Source of the DNA: Neofusicoccum parvum | Lineage: Eukaryota > Ascomycota > Dothideomycetes > Botryosphaeriales > Botryosphaeriaceae | Length of the DNA: 64,000 nt | Assembly: GCA_020912385.1 (NCBI GenBank) | Contig: CP087220.1 | Coordinates: forward strand, 930,001 to 994,000 | Direction of reading: 5' to 3' | Shown: positions 12,390-23,362 of the stretch, in pieces | How positions within the stretch are numbered: the stretch's first letter is position 1 | Layout: each line of letters opens with the position of its first letter | Notes under the pieces: generated by a model | The model's database searches: none | What the model was told of the DNA's origin: nothing | What the model saw: the letters and a program-made list of their open reading frames with translations, nothing else | Position numbers and translations under genes: made by a program

Positions 12390-13505
12390 ATGGCTCAAAG
12401 ACAGGGAATGGTCGATCCGGCCATCTTCGAGCAGCTCCAGGAGCGCGTCGACCAGGACACCACTGTGCGGGAAGTGAGTTTCGCGTGACGCTGATCGCCC
12501 AACCGCCGTGGGATTTCAACCCGTTAACGCCCACTAGGAGCTCCGCGATATCATCCAGACCCTTGAGAAGCAGGGTACGCCATCGCTAGCCCGCCGATCC
12601 ATCGTTCATGTGCTGATTGTACGCAGGCCGCTCAGCCCAGTCGATTCTCGCTCGCGCCCACTCTACTCCCTCTGCTGATCGTATGGACAGCGCCTCCCTT
12701 GGCATCTCGCCCAGGTTTCCTTGCTGACATCTGCCAAGTGCCTGACGTTGTCACCTCTGCCGAAGCTGCTATTCGCTATGAGATAGATGCCGTCCAGAAG
12801 CTTGCCGAGGCTGCTTCCAAGCACCCGTACTACAAATTCAATGGCATCTGGTCTCGTCAGGTCCAAGACACGGTGAGTTTATCTTCTGCAATCCTGATTC
12901 TCAAATTCTCATGAAAAACAGGTCTTCACAATCCTGTACTGTGGCTATCTTGGCGGCTTCACTTCTGAGGGCAGCGATGCAAAGGTCGGCCGTCTGTTGA
13001 CGATTGAGGAAGTCGGAGGCATCATGAACGGTTTGCTTATAATTTGGTCTCCTACGTGTACGCACAGCAAATCTGACTCGCGTGCAGTACCGGTCAACCT
13101 CAAGGACAGGGACGCCTTCCATCTGACCATCGAGGAGTACCTCCAAGCTCTCATCTCTCTGATCGAAGAGCTGGTCAGTATCCATCGCAGACCCTTCTTA
13201 CCGGGGCTTGGTACGCTGACTCAAGACAGGCTCGCCTTGCACGTAACTCCGTTACCCTCGGAGACTACTCGCGTCCGATGCAGATTGCGCAATTCATCAA
13301 GGATGTTCACGCTGGCTTCCAGATCCTTAATCTGAAGAACGATGCCCTGAGGAGGCGCAGCGATGGTATCAAGTATAGGGTAAGGAGCCTCGTCTCGAAC
13401 ACAGTCGGGCCTGATTGCTGAATTAGCGGTGAATAGGTCAAGGAGGTTGAGGATGTGGTGTATGATCTCTCTTTGCGTAACCTGGTTCCTTCGGGGAGCA
13501 CCTAA
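12390..13505 (+). CDS. TSN: Translin
   Basis: Eight exons: 12390-12473, 12538-12574, 12627-12680, 12739-12872, 12922-13030, 13088-13173, 13230-13379, 13437-13505, giving 240 aa. Translin is an octamer-forming single-stranded RNA/DNA-binding protein that with TRAX makes the C3PO endoribonuclease, acting in RNA silencing and tRNA processing. Family blocks seen: RSAQSILARAHSTPSAD, HPYYKFNGIWSRQVQD, LLTIEEVGGIMNVPVNLKDR, DAFHLTIEEYLQALISLIEE, and the C-terminal GFQILNLKNDALRRR and VEDVVYDLSLRNLVPSGST. The acceptor of exon 4 could instead be 34 nt upstream in the window with the frame kept only if residues are added; I chose the one giving DLPDVVTSAEAAIR, which has a CTGAC branch site just before it. 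No TRAX gene is in the window. Confidence 0.92.
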
Positions 13506-13839
13506 GCGCACCGCTGCTGGAAAGCCACGGAGGTTGCTGGCTGGCTTCAAGGTAATGCATGGTAAATGGAGGAGGCATCATGAGCTTGCGCCTCATAACA
13601 AGATTGCGTTGACAGGAGGCTGCAAATAATAATCAAAAACTTGCTGATCCAATCTGGCATTCCTTGTGAAGCTGATTGAGCCGTGTTCCTACATTGATGG
13701 TGGGTGTTGCGGACGGGGAGCACAGCTGCAAACCGAGAAAGCTCCGGGCTAATTTCCAGCGAAAGGCCGACAGAAAGCGAACACCTCTTGCAACCCGGAG
13801 CTTCCCTCAACACCAGTGATGGCCCGTCGGTAAACCACC
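13506..13839. other. Short intergenic, translin to GPI11
   Basis: 334 bp between two plus-strand genes. I see no gene or distinctive motif; it serves as the translin terminator region and the GPI11 promoter. Confidence 0.5.
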
Positions 13840-14748
13840 ATGTCGCAACAGCCACAGACAATCTTCACGCGCATCGAGGATCCGGCCGCCAAGACCGCCT
13901 CGGTGCCTGCTCCCGTCGCCTCGTCTTCGCCTTCGTCCTCGTCCTCCAAGCCCATCGAGACCCTGAACACGGATATCGCGCGCATCTACACCCACCTCCA
14001 CCCGTTCCTCGTCGTCTCCATCTTTGCCCTGCAGTTCAATGGCGTCGTCGCCGATCCCGCCGCCTCGCTGTTTAATGCGCTCATTCCGTTGAGCGTCCTC
14101 CAGGTCGTCTACGCCATTCTTTGCCTGCCGGCCGCGGGGTCTTCGAGCTCAAAGTCTTCGGGAGCGCGGAGGAAGGGCCCTGGCGGCAAGGCAGAAGCTG
14201 GTGTCAGCAGCAAGGTTTCGGTACGTGTAGAAGCACCATCGATTGCTCTCGAATGGGCCGTGGGAGCTAAGCTAACATTGGCGCAGACCGCCGTGCTCTC
14301 CCTTATCCTCTCCACCATCGCTGGTGTTCCGCTGGTATCCATCATTCTGATCCTTTTCGGCGCGCCGTTGACGACGCACCTCGGCCACACCATACTCTGC
14401 GCTGCGCACATCGCATACCTCGCTGCTGTCCCTACAATCTACGCGTTTGGCGTTGATGGAGCCAAATGGAGGGAGCTCGTGGCCCTGATGGTGCCCGTGG
14501 ATGAGGTTGTTGGTGCTGCGATTGGAACGCTTGTTGGTGCTTGGGCTGGCGCTGTCCCAATTCCGCTGGATTGGTGAGTGAAAATAGAACTGCTACGCCA
14601 ATTCACTATAGGCTAACTGCGTGCTTTTAGGGATCGTGAGTGGCAGAAATGGCCCGTCACGATTGTCTGTGGTGCGTACGCTGGCTATGCTGCAGGAAAG
14701 CTTTTGGGCGGAGTTCTGCTTCGGGGAAAGACACTTGCATTTGACTGA
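13840..14748 (+). CDS. GPI11: GPI anchor biosynthesis protein Gpi11/PIG-F
   Basis: Three exons, 13840-14220, 14287-14573, 14631-14748, give 261 aa. PIG-F/Gpi11 is a multi-pass ER membrane protein that supports the GPI ethanolamine-phosphate transferases (Gpi13 and Gpi7 in yeast) in adding phosphoethanolamine to the GPI precursor. Membrane segments are at about 48-68 ([16 protein letters not shown]), 72-92 ([17 protein letters not shown]) and several more in the C-terminal half, including [20 protein letters not shown] and the family block [20 protein letters not shown]. The last exon gives [20 protein letters not shown]. The first intron (66 nt) has a perfect GTACGT donor, GCTAAC branch and GCGCAG acceptor, yet is a multiple of three and free of stops, so its retention would only insert 22 residues. 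Confidence 0.9.
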
Positions 14749-15407
14749 AGTCTGCAATGATATCAAGTCTGTGCACAAATGAGAGCAAGGCCGAACGCAT
14801 CAGTGGAAGTCGCAACTAGACATGCACATCCACGATTCATGTAAAGAAGAATCACTCCCGCCCACACAATCTTTAGTGAGGGGTTTTAGTAGATGATTTC
14901 TCGGCGGCTTGGGGTGAGTTTATCCAGGTATGGCGGTTGGATGCCCTGGTGTTTAGGACGCGCCTCCCGTGTCGGCAGTGCATGGTGCATCCCATTCCAG
15001 GCGCAGGTGAACAAGCTTTCACTCTTGCTCAACATCATGCTTACCGGTCAGATGCGAAGACGGTCAATAGTCCGATATCGCAGTCGGAGATAATGCGCGC
15101 ATACGCCATGCAATTAATCGAGCGGCTCACGCAGCCTCAAACTTTCAGAGTTACCAGTTTGCCGGGGCGACAAGCTTCTTCCTTACGCAAGTGATCCTCA
15201 CAGCCGTGGTTGGTCGCCCACCAGACCGCGGTACCGAGGGACAGCAGCAGAGTCAGAACCCCGGTCGGCGCGGAGCCCACCAAGCTGAATTGAGCTGCGG
15301 GACAGCTTTGCCTGACTCAGCTGCATAAAAAGTTCCAACCGCCGCTCGAGCTCGCTGACTTCGTCATCCACCTCTTGGTCGCGTCGACAACGATACCCAG
15401 TGCGAAC
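14749..15407. other. Intergenic, 659 bp
   Basis: This lies between GPI11 and RPC53, both plus strand. No frame here has a family motif. The last 100 bp should contain the RPC53 5' UTR. Confidence 0.5.
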
Positions 15408-17442
15408 ATGCCACCCAAGGGCGAGGGAACAACCCGGGGACGAGGCGCCAGGCGCGCGCGGGGCACCAGCACGCGCGGACGCGGCGGCCGTGGCGGAGCG
15501 CAAGCCGCCGCCGCAGCAGCAGCCCAGGAACAACCGCAAGATGTTGCGCCCGCAGCAAAAGCCTCGGATGCCGCCGATGAAGACTCACTGTTCATCCCGA
15601 AGGACGATCCCGCTCCTGCGGATGTTTCGATGCCCGACGCCGATGTCACCTCCACCACCGAGCCCGCCAATACCGCAGGCGCCGCAGACGCCGGCGCCGG
15701 CGCATCGCGACCCGAGGATGCGCGCATATCCTCAGTCCGTGGCTCGCAGACGCCGGCGGGCTCACCTGCGCCTGGCTCGCCTGCCTCCACCGGCGCGGCC
15801 CGGGGTGGGAAGAAGGCAGTCAACCGCATGCCCACGTTCAAGGGCCGCAGAAGCAAGGAGGAGCGTGAAGCATTGGAGGCTGAAGCCGAGAGGAAGAGGA
15901 GGGAGAAGCTGCAGGAGCTCAACAATGAGGCGAACGCTGGCCGGGGTAGGGGAGATCGGGGAAGGGGGCGCGGAAGAGGCGACCGTGGTGGGCGTGGAGG
16001 AAGGGGCGGGTACATGGGACAGAGAGGGTTTGATGGAGCCTTGAAGCAGGATCTGGGCGGCGTGTTTGCTTCTGGGACTGTCAATGGTGAGTACTATCCG
16101 ATTGCTGTTCCGTTTGCTTTTCTCTAACGGATTTGGTGCAACAGAGAACCGCTCACGAATGATCCATCGCGGCAAGACTTTCGGGGCCTCCCACGCTGGC
16201 GGTGTCAAGCGTGAACGTACAGTCTTCAAATCAGAAGGCGACAATGATGGAGCCAAGGGCGATGAGCCTGATGACGGCGGCTACATATCTTCCGATCCCG
16301 AGATTGAGATGTTGGGCCCCCGCCAGGATGTCGACAATATCGAAACTATCAACCTGGTCAGCGACGATGAAAACGAGGATGTTGAGATGGCTGGAGGCCC
16401 TTCTTCTCAGTCGAGACACAGCAGAATCAGATTCAACACTCCCGGCCTTGCTCCCGTACGAATTCGACGTCGGGAGCACGAGAACGCCCCGCGGAAGATT
16501 ACCGCCGAAGCGCCTGGCGATCCTGAAATCAAGACTGAAGTCGACACATCTTCGCCCCGCAAGGGCAAGGGGAAGGCAAAGGATGTGGAGGTCACCGGAT
16601 CACAGGGTCGTTGGAAAGGTGCCTGGGGATACACGGAGGATGACAAGGGAGTTGTCACGATCAAAGATGAGCCCACGGACGAGCCTGGTGCGGTGCCATC
16701 TGAAATTCCGGAAGAGCCTGTCAAGGATGCACCTTCTTCACCAGAGCTGTCAAGGAAAACGAAACCGAAGGTCAAGCAGAGGAGAAAGCCACGGTTCCGC
16801 GACATTCGCGCCGCTCTCGTTAGCGAAGAAGACAAAGAGGAACAGGAACGCCACGAAGAGAGCATGAGGGTTCTTGCGGACGAACTTGGCGAGATTGTAC
16901 TGCCCCCACCTACACTAGCTGACGCGGACGGCGATACTACTATGGGAGAAAGCGAGAAACCAAAGGAAGACCAGCCTGTGGACAAAAAGGCCGATCGTGT
17001 CTACCTATTCCAGCTGCCTCCCGTCCTACCAAGCCTTACGGTCGACGACACGGTCAAGAGAGAGCCCCAGTCACCCGAAGCAACCTCTCGCAGCAACCCG
17101 ATTGACCTTGCGACACCCGAGAACAACTCTAACACTCCAGTCAAAATCGAGGATGATGGAGGTGCCCTTGATACGGTGAGCCCGGATCTACCCACCCAGC
17201 TTGCGTCTGGCGCAGTTGGCAAGCTGCGCGTCCACAAAAGCGGCCGCACAACCCTGGATTGGGGTGGCACCAGCCTGGAGCTTTCCATGGGTATGGACGC
17301 CTCGTTCCTTCAGGACATCATCGTCACGAAGATTACACCGGAGGAGCAGAGGGTCGGCAGAGATGGCGGTGAGGCGATGAGCTTTGGCCAGGTCTGCGGC
17401 AAGTTCGTCGTTACGCCAGACTGGGACGAGATCGTCGGATGA
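15408..17442 (+). CDS. RPC53: RNA polymerase III subunit RPC4/Rpc53
   Basis: Two exons, 15408-16086 and 16145-17442, give 658 aa; the 58-nt intron starts GTGAGT and ends CAACAG. Rpc53 with Rpc37 forms the TFIIF-like Pol III subcomplex used in initiation, termination and facilitated reinitiation. The defining RPC4 region lies at the C-terminus: LFQLPPVLPSL (near 513), GKLRVHKSGRTTLDWGGTSL, MGMDASFLQDIIV and the final GKFVVTPDWDEIVG. The N-terminal third is RGG/GR-rich and low-complexity, with the conserved basic stretch RMPTFKGRRSKEEREALEAE near 143-162, then a long acidic linker. At 658 aa it is longer than the yeast protein (about 420 aa), because of the linker. An in-frame ATG 33 nt upstream (15375) is possible, but MPPKGEG is the likelier start. 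Confidence 0.92.
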
Positions 17443-18167
17443 GCGAACAATTTGGACGCTGCTAGAAGGGCGGAAATTGATCGGGCTGGTAAAAAGATAG
17501 AAGCAAGGGAGGCTCTCATTGCTAGGACAGGCATGGCGGCATTGCGTGGCGTTTGGGAGTCTTTGGGTTTCAAGGGTGGCATTTGACTGGCGCGCTTTGA
17601 TATGAGGATGGTGAAAGCTAGGGTGGGATTTTGGACAGCTATATTGCCTGCTTAGGGCATTGACTCAGATCACTGAGTGCTTTAAAAGTCTTGTAGTTAT
17701 ACCCAATATCAACTGAACTGATTTTCTTATGCAGCTGCCCTCTATGCTATGGGGTATCTTCCCAATGCCGTACTGTCGGCGGCGAGCTTGGGCAGCGCCC
17801 ACGTCACGTGCAGGCTTTGTGGTGGACCCTGTTTATATTGTGACCCCCTCGACGCGTCCCTCTCTTCTTCCTTCCCTCCTTCAGTCTGCTAACGAATCGA
17901 CCCTCGAATAATCCCGACTGCATCGCAGCAGCTGACAAGCAGCGACCCGCTGCCTCGAAGCACACCCGCTTCCTGCTTCCCGCAGCCTTCGGGACTACTC
18001 CAAGCACGCTGTCGTCCGCCGCATCCGCGTCAGCCACGGTCGCAAGCCACGAACGCGTCTCGCTCACTAGGTCCTCTACGCGATGCGCATGATCCACCGG
18101 CCTTAGGCACCACTCTTGCGTTCCCACATCCTACCTGCAAGTCCACCCAAAATGTCCAGAGACAGAG
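17443..18167. other. Intergenic, 725 bp
   Basis: This runs from the stop of RPC53 to the start of the 817-aa gene, both plus strand. A TTTATATTG box near 17831 lies about 340 bp upstream of the next start and may be its TATA element. Nothing else is recognised. Confidence 0.45.
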
Positions 18168-20621
18168 ATGCTATTTACTTGTGCCACAGACCTTCGAGTC
18201 TGTGGGTGTGCCCAGAAGCCCGCCATGAAGGACTCCAGGGAGTTCTACAACCATGTCTCCACGCGCGAAGCCATCATCGACTTCGAGGAAGAGCTCACGG
18301 ACGATCTGACGATCCAGGAGGCCCAGGCCCTTGCCGCAACCCATTCAAAGACAATTTTCGAGGTTCGGTTGCTCCTTAAGATGGTTCTCGATCATCACGA
18401 AGACACGATACGCAAAAGATGGGCCAAGAAGGCCTCGACCAAGCGCAGGGAGGTCCTGAAGGCGGTTTGTGATGACCTTCCAGCAGACCACTGCTGGAAT
18501 ATCTACGCCGCCACAATGCTGCTTGGTCTTCCGGTGGCAGAGAAAGAGTACCTCTACGGATATCTGTGGCCACACCTCAACGTAGAAGACCTCATCAAGG
18601 GCGACAACCTACCACTCCTCCTCAACACCCGCGGCCGAACCCCTGTCTGCGCGTTTGTCTACGAAGACATGAGCAGTTGGTACGCGGCATTCGAGAAACC
18701 GCTCGTCAAGATACCGAATCACTTAGACGGCTACATGATCTTGCATAATCAGCTGTCATTGGAATTCTACGGGAAGGTCGTCCCCATAGATCGCGAGAAG
18801 GATGGTCCTGAAAACCCTCAATTTGTCTTAGCGGACGTGTTGCGCAAGACAGGAAAGTACGTCCACATCGGCTTCGGATTGGCTGTTCTTCATGTCCAGG
18901 AATTCACATACCGCATGCTCCTCGCTTTCTGCTACCAGATTCTGCCGGAAATGGACGACAAGACTCTCATCAAAGGATCCCCAGAGGGTAATATTGTCAA
19001 TGCAGAACCTCCTCAAATCAAGCCAAAGATTCCCTCTGGAGAGTGGCCAAGCCTTAGCGCTAAGCTGGCACTTGCGCCTTATACTGGACAGGAGGGTGCG
19101 GACTTTGACATCGCAGAAAGCCTCATCCAAGCTGAATGTAGCAAATGCGAGGACTTCATCTGGTTCCTCCGCGAGGATCCAGAATTCTTTGACATGGTTA
19201 TCCGCACCCGCTACAACACACGGCAACAAACAAGCCACACCAATGTCACTGAAATACGCCAGAGCTGGGCATCTATTCTCTGGTCGGTTGTTCACGATGC
19301 ATACTTCATCTTCGTGTGGTGGGATTGTGCTCTGAAGCAGTTCCGTAAGGCGCGCGCAATGCGCCAGGAGGTTGCGGACGATATGGCAAAGAACCCCAAT
19401 TGTCTTCCTACCGACTACGAGACCGAACTCAGAGTCGTCCTCATGGGTATGGACAACATCAAGATCTTCCACCTGGCAGGTCTATCCGAGCTTTGCAGGA
19501 ATGATGCATCCCTCCGTAAAGTCTTCAACTTTCACGACATGTCGAAGAATCCTTTCATGGTCAAGCGCGAATATCTCCACAACAAGTTCGCAAATGTGCT
19601 CGAGGCACTCATAAGCCCGTCGACCTGCAAGATGTTTGGGATCGAGGCCACTGTCCACGAGCTCGATCGTCTGTTCCTTAAGGATTCGGGCAAGAACTGC
19701 ATGACTCCGGAACTACAGGAGCATCTCGGCCAGCTTGCTCTTTCCTCAGAGGTGACCCGTCAGGTATTTCTTCACCAGCCACGTCTGCACCGGAACAACA
19801 TGCCAAAGGACTGCCGTTCCATCAGCAAAAAAGACTCCATCCGTCGCGTGAGTCGAATGTGCCGCCAGACCCTCCTTCTCACCAACACGCCCCCCAATTC
19901 GGAGCTTGTCATCCTCTGCTCGACCGGCATGCCCGACAAAGACAGGTTCCTCTACCCCGTCGACCAACCTCGCACCCCGGAGATCACCAAAGCCATGATC
20001 ACGGCCGAGCAGAACCTGGACGGATTCTGGCAGACGGCGGACAAGCTCTTCTTGAACCTGTCCAAACAGCTGGAGGCGATGGAGGGCAAGCCGCCCGCAG
20101 AACACAAGCCCGAAAAGTGCGCGGCAGCGGCGGCGGCAGGCGGCGGCCTGCACACGCTCCTCAAGGAGCACCTCAAGAAGCCGCGCGAGCTCAGGCGCAC
20201 GGCCGAGGACGGGTCGGTGGCGGTGTCGGCCTTCGCGGCGCTGACGCTCGACGGCCGCCGCCGCCGCCGCAAGCGCTTCCCGCCCGCGTCCGGCACCGAG
20301 GAGCCCTGGCGCGTGCCGCCGCGCGCCTTGCGCGTGGTGCGCGCGCTCTTCTACGAGCCGCACCCGCACGAGGCGGCGCCGGACGTCATGTGGAAGGACT
20401 TCGTCTTCCTGATGGCGTCCATGGGCTTCTCCGTGCTGCGGCTGGGCGGCGGCGCGTGGCTGTTCTCGGCCAGGAAGGAGAAGGTGGCGAGGGAGATGTT
20501 GTTCCAGGAGCCGTGGGAGGCGGAGAAGGAGAAGATGTCGCCCCTGGTGTTGAGGGAGATCGTGAGGAGGTTGGAGTACCACCTCGGATGGAGGAAGGAG
20601 TACTTCGCGGCGAAGAAGTAA
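18168..20621 (+). CDS. Large fungal protein of unknown function with HicA-like C-terminal segment
   Basis: Single exon, 817 aa. The start could be 18168 or the in-frame ATG at 18225 (MKDSREFYNHVSTREAIIDF), which looks more natural. The body is helical, with no signal peptide or clear membrane span, and resembles the lineage-expanded fungal proteins often called ipa proteins. Blocks include TIFEVRLLLKMVLDHHEDTI near 60-80, and CSKCEDFIWFLREDPEFFDM near 325-345. A low-complexity hinge (Ala, Gly, poly-Arg, about 650-700) precedes a C-terminal segment (about 740-817): DFVFLMASMGFSVLRLGGGA, FQEPWEAEKEKMSP, REIVRRLEYHLGW. That spacing resembles the small dsRBD-like HicA fold (GF..GGS..F..H..), with the usual Ser/His positions changed here. 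Function is unknown; the fold match is inferred by eye. Confidence 0.75.
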   Translation: MLFTCATDLRVCGCAQKPAMKDSREFYNHVSTREAIIDFEEELTDDLTIQEAQALAATHSKTIFEVRLLLKMVLDHHEDTIRKRWAKKASTKRREVLKAVCDDLPADHCWNIYAATMLLGLPVAEKEYLYGYLWPHLNVEDLIKGDNLPLLLNTRGRTPVCAFVYEDMSSWYAAFEKPLVKIPNHLDGYMILHNQLSLEFYGKVVPIDREKDGPENPQFVLADVLRKTGKYVHIGFGLAVLHVQEFTYRMLLAFCYQILPEMDDKTLIKGSPEGNIVNAEPPQIKPKIPSGEWPSLSAKLALAPYTGQEGADFDIAESLIQAECSKCEDFIWFLREDPEFFDMVIRTRYNTRQQTSHTNVTEIRQSWASILWSVVHDAYFIFVWWDCALKQFRKARAMRQEVADDMAKNPNCLPTDYETELRVVLMGMDNIKIFHLAGLSELCRNDASLRKVFNFHDMSKNPFMVKREYLHNKFANVLEALISPSTCKMFGIEATVHELDRLFLKDSGKNCMTPELQEHLGQLALSSEVTRQVFLHQPRLHRNNMPKDCRSISKKDSIRRVSRMCRQTLLLTNTPPNSELVILCSTGMPDKDRFLYPVDQPRTPEITKAMITAEQNLDGFWQTADKLFLNLSKQLEAMEGKPPAEHKPEKCAAAAAAGGGLHTLLKEHLKKPRELRRTAEDGSVAVSAFAALTLDGRRRRRKRFPPASGTEEPWRVPPRALRVVRALFYEPHPHEAAPDVMWKDFVFLMASMGFSVLRLGGGAWLFSARKEKVAREMLFQEPWEAEKEKMSPLVLREIVRRLEYHLGWRKEYFAAKK

Positions 20622-21556
20622 GGGGGGTTTGGGGGACAATGTTCCTTTCTCCGTCTGGGTCGGCGCGCTCTGGGGGTGAGATGGAGGTCCAGAATGGGAT
20701 GGTCCTCGCGATAGCTTTGTTCTCTATGTGGAATGGGAACTTTTATGACCGGTGCTTGAATTCCAATGAATGTGACTGCATCCATGGGGAGCTGAAGCAT
20801 TCGTCCGGACAGAGATGCCATATCACAACTGGACACTGCATGCAGGTGAATGACCCTTCCTCACGGAGTCATCTCTCCTCCAATGCTGCCACCCCATACA
20901 ACTACTACCTTCTTGCCCACCTGCGCAATGACGTCAGACCAACCCATCTCTTGAAGGTCCACCGAAACGCCCGACTATAGCCTACCAACGGTTCCTGCCG
21001 CACATCCGTCCGTGCCTCATCTTCCTTCTCTCGTCAACTCCCGCGTCCATCGGCACCATCTCACCGAAGAACACTGCCTCGAACCGTAACGGCAGAGGAA
21101 GAGGAGGACATGACGCAGGACCACAGCAGCGATACGAGCTCCCTCCGCTCAGTTACCGTGCCTTTGGACGCAATGCCGCCGGGCCATGCTGTCATCGTCA
21201 AACACACCAAACTCTATTCTCGTGCGGTCGGCAGAGCATTCAAGTGCCGGGGCAAGCTATCCCGGTTTAACAAATATGATTGTAGCTGTTTTGAGTTGAT
21301 TGCAGGGTCCGATCCGATCCTCAACTTTGTTAGCGCGGAACCCAAATAAAAGGCATCACTGAGTCGTGTCGTGATAATACCAGGACCTCTGGGTGGTGGA
21401 ACAGGATGGCCTGAGTAGTTCTACAGACTATCAAACGGCCTAAAATAGGCGACGCCCGCTAGCCTCCCCTCACAACACTAAATCCCATGTGGCTTTTCTT
21501 GGCGGACTATAAGATCACCGGAACCATTTCACCACTGTACTGAAAAATCAAACTCC
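20622..21556. other. Intergenic, convergent ends
   Basis: This lies between the 817-aa gene (+) and the carboxypeptidase (-). It contains one small ORF with its own ATG (21110-21349, 79 aa, + strand; starts MTQDHSSDTSSLRS) with no recognised motif; I do not count it as a gene. Confidence 0.45.
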
Positions 21557-23362
21557 TTAGGTCGAAGAAATGGCCTTCCCCTGCATCGTCTGCTTGAACA
21601 CCTGCAGCGCCAGTTCGGGTTCTACAAAAGGTTAGCGCGCGTGCACCATCTCTTGGGTTTGCGGACGCCACTTACGATAGTAAGGGACCTCGTGGCCGGC
21701 CTCGAAGGCGCGCAGGAACGAGAAGTTGTCGACCGTCTTGAAGGTGCCGGATGCTTTGCCGTTGACCGTGTACGACTTGAGCGAGGCGGCGCGGAACGAG
21801 GTCTGGCCGTCGAACTCGACCTGCTGCGCGACGTCGTAGTTGCCCATCCAGTTGCAGATCCAGTCGGCATCGCCGGCCCAGACGAGAGTCGTGAGACCGG
21901 ATTGGACGACTGAGTTGAGCTCAGGCAGGAAGGAGCGGGGGTCTGTGCGAGTTGTTAGCGGAAGCTTTCAATGAGATTGGCACTGTGCTGATATTGGGAA
22001 CAGCTGCAAAAGAAAGAAGACAAGAGCGGAAGAAGGTTGACTTACTATCGCCGGTGCTCGCGAACTTGTAGTAGGGGCCGCTGGGGCATTCCTGGTAGGT
22101 TGACTGCGCACCGATGGCCTTAACAACGTCACTGCGGGCCAGGTAGTCGGCGTAGGTCTCTGGCGGGTCCGTGACGCTAGACGAGATGCGGACATCGTAG
22201 ACGTTGAAGTCGGCCTCCTCGCTGAGAGGACCCTCGATGCTGTTGTAGCACTTGGTGTCGGCATTGATGCAGGCACGGTTGGTTCCGGAGCTTTCGCAGG
22301 ACTGCACGGCGGGCAGGCAGGTGTTCTCGTAGGCGTTGTAGTACGAGGTGGCCTCGCTGGCGGTGATGATCTGCTTGTAGGTGTTGTTGACGCTGAAGTC
22401 AATGTAGGCCTTCTCCTGGATCTCGGCATCGATCCAGCCGTTGTTGACGCCGAGGGCAACCAGGTTGATCTTCTGACCGTCAACGGAGCCGCTGTCGATG
22501 GCCGTGTTTTGGCTCTGGATGTACGAGGCAAATTCAGGACCATAGTGACCACCGTACTGGAGAAATGTAAGCGTCACCTGAAGTAAACTTTGGGCTGAGG
22601 AGTGGACTAACGGATTCAGTGAAGATACCAAAGTCCCTGCTCTCGTACTGCGGGAACTGGTCGTAGAAGGCCTGGATCAACTTCCAGACATACGGAGCAG
22701 CCGTCTCGGTAGAAGTCACGTCGTTCGTTCCATAGGAGAAGCCAACACCAATGGGCTGGTCGATGTAGAGCACTGGAAGACGTTAGCAAGGCAAGGCCTT
22801 GAAGACCACGTGGGTGGTACTGACTGTTGGCGTAGGAGTTCCAGCTGTACTCGTTCAAGGAGGGCTCGGTGGCGCCATCAACGAAGTGGCACGGACCATT
22901 TTCCTGGAACAGTCCAATCATGCTCGAGCATCCGGGACCGCCGTTGAACCTGGTCGAGTTTGATTAGCGTGTTTGCGGTTTCGAAACAGTAACGTCTTGG
23001 CGCATTACCAGGCGGCGAGCGGAGCAGTCGTGGGGTTGCTGCGGGCCTCAAAGAACCAGAACCTGCGTTCCATTAGCGTTTCGAAGTGATGCACAGGGGA
23101 AAGCCGGTACGTACCACATGTTCATGTTGGTGCCGACGGACAGGTAGCCGGAGTACTGGTTGACGCCGGGCGTAGTCTCACAGATGCCGCTGTTGTTGAC
23201 AAACTCCATGCGGGCGCCGGTGGCAGCGTGCTCGAAGACGTTGTACGTGACGCCATCCTTCTCGACGGTGGAGCGCTTGTCGACCTTGCCGGCGAAGGGA
23301 GCAGCCAGGGCCAGGTTGGCGGCAGCGAGGGCCGAAGCCAGGAAAGCGAAGGTGGACCGCAT
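21557..23362 (-). CDS. Secreted serine carboxypeptidase, S10 family
   Basis: Seven exons: 23362-23115, 23062-23009, 22949-22825, 22772-22612, 22556-22046, 21942-21676, 21621-21557, giving 476 aa. It removes C-terminal residues from peptides at acid pH. A signal peptide (about 1-20, ending ALA or AAP) points to secretion; a KR site at 29-30 may release a short propeptide. Family motifs are [11 protein letters not shown] for the oxyanion hole, [12 protein letters not shown] with catalytic Ser196, [13 protein letters not shown] with Asp393, and [11 protein letters not shown] with His450; all three catalytic residues are present. Many N-glycosylation sites fit secretion. Introns are 52-59 nt except the fifth (103 nt) and the sixth (54 nt). 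A TTAAATA box lies about 65-70 bp upstream of the ATG on the minus strand. Confidence 0.95.

Noticed and set aside
21110..21349. 79-residue plus-strand frame with an ATG
   Set aside because: No motif, no splice partners, and in the 3' region of convergent genes; kept only as a note in the gap entry.
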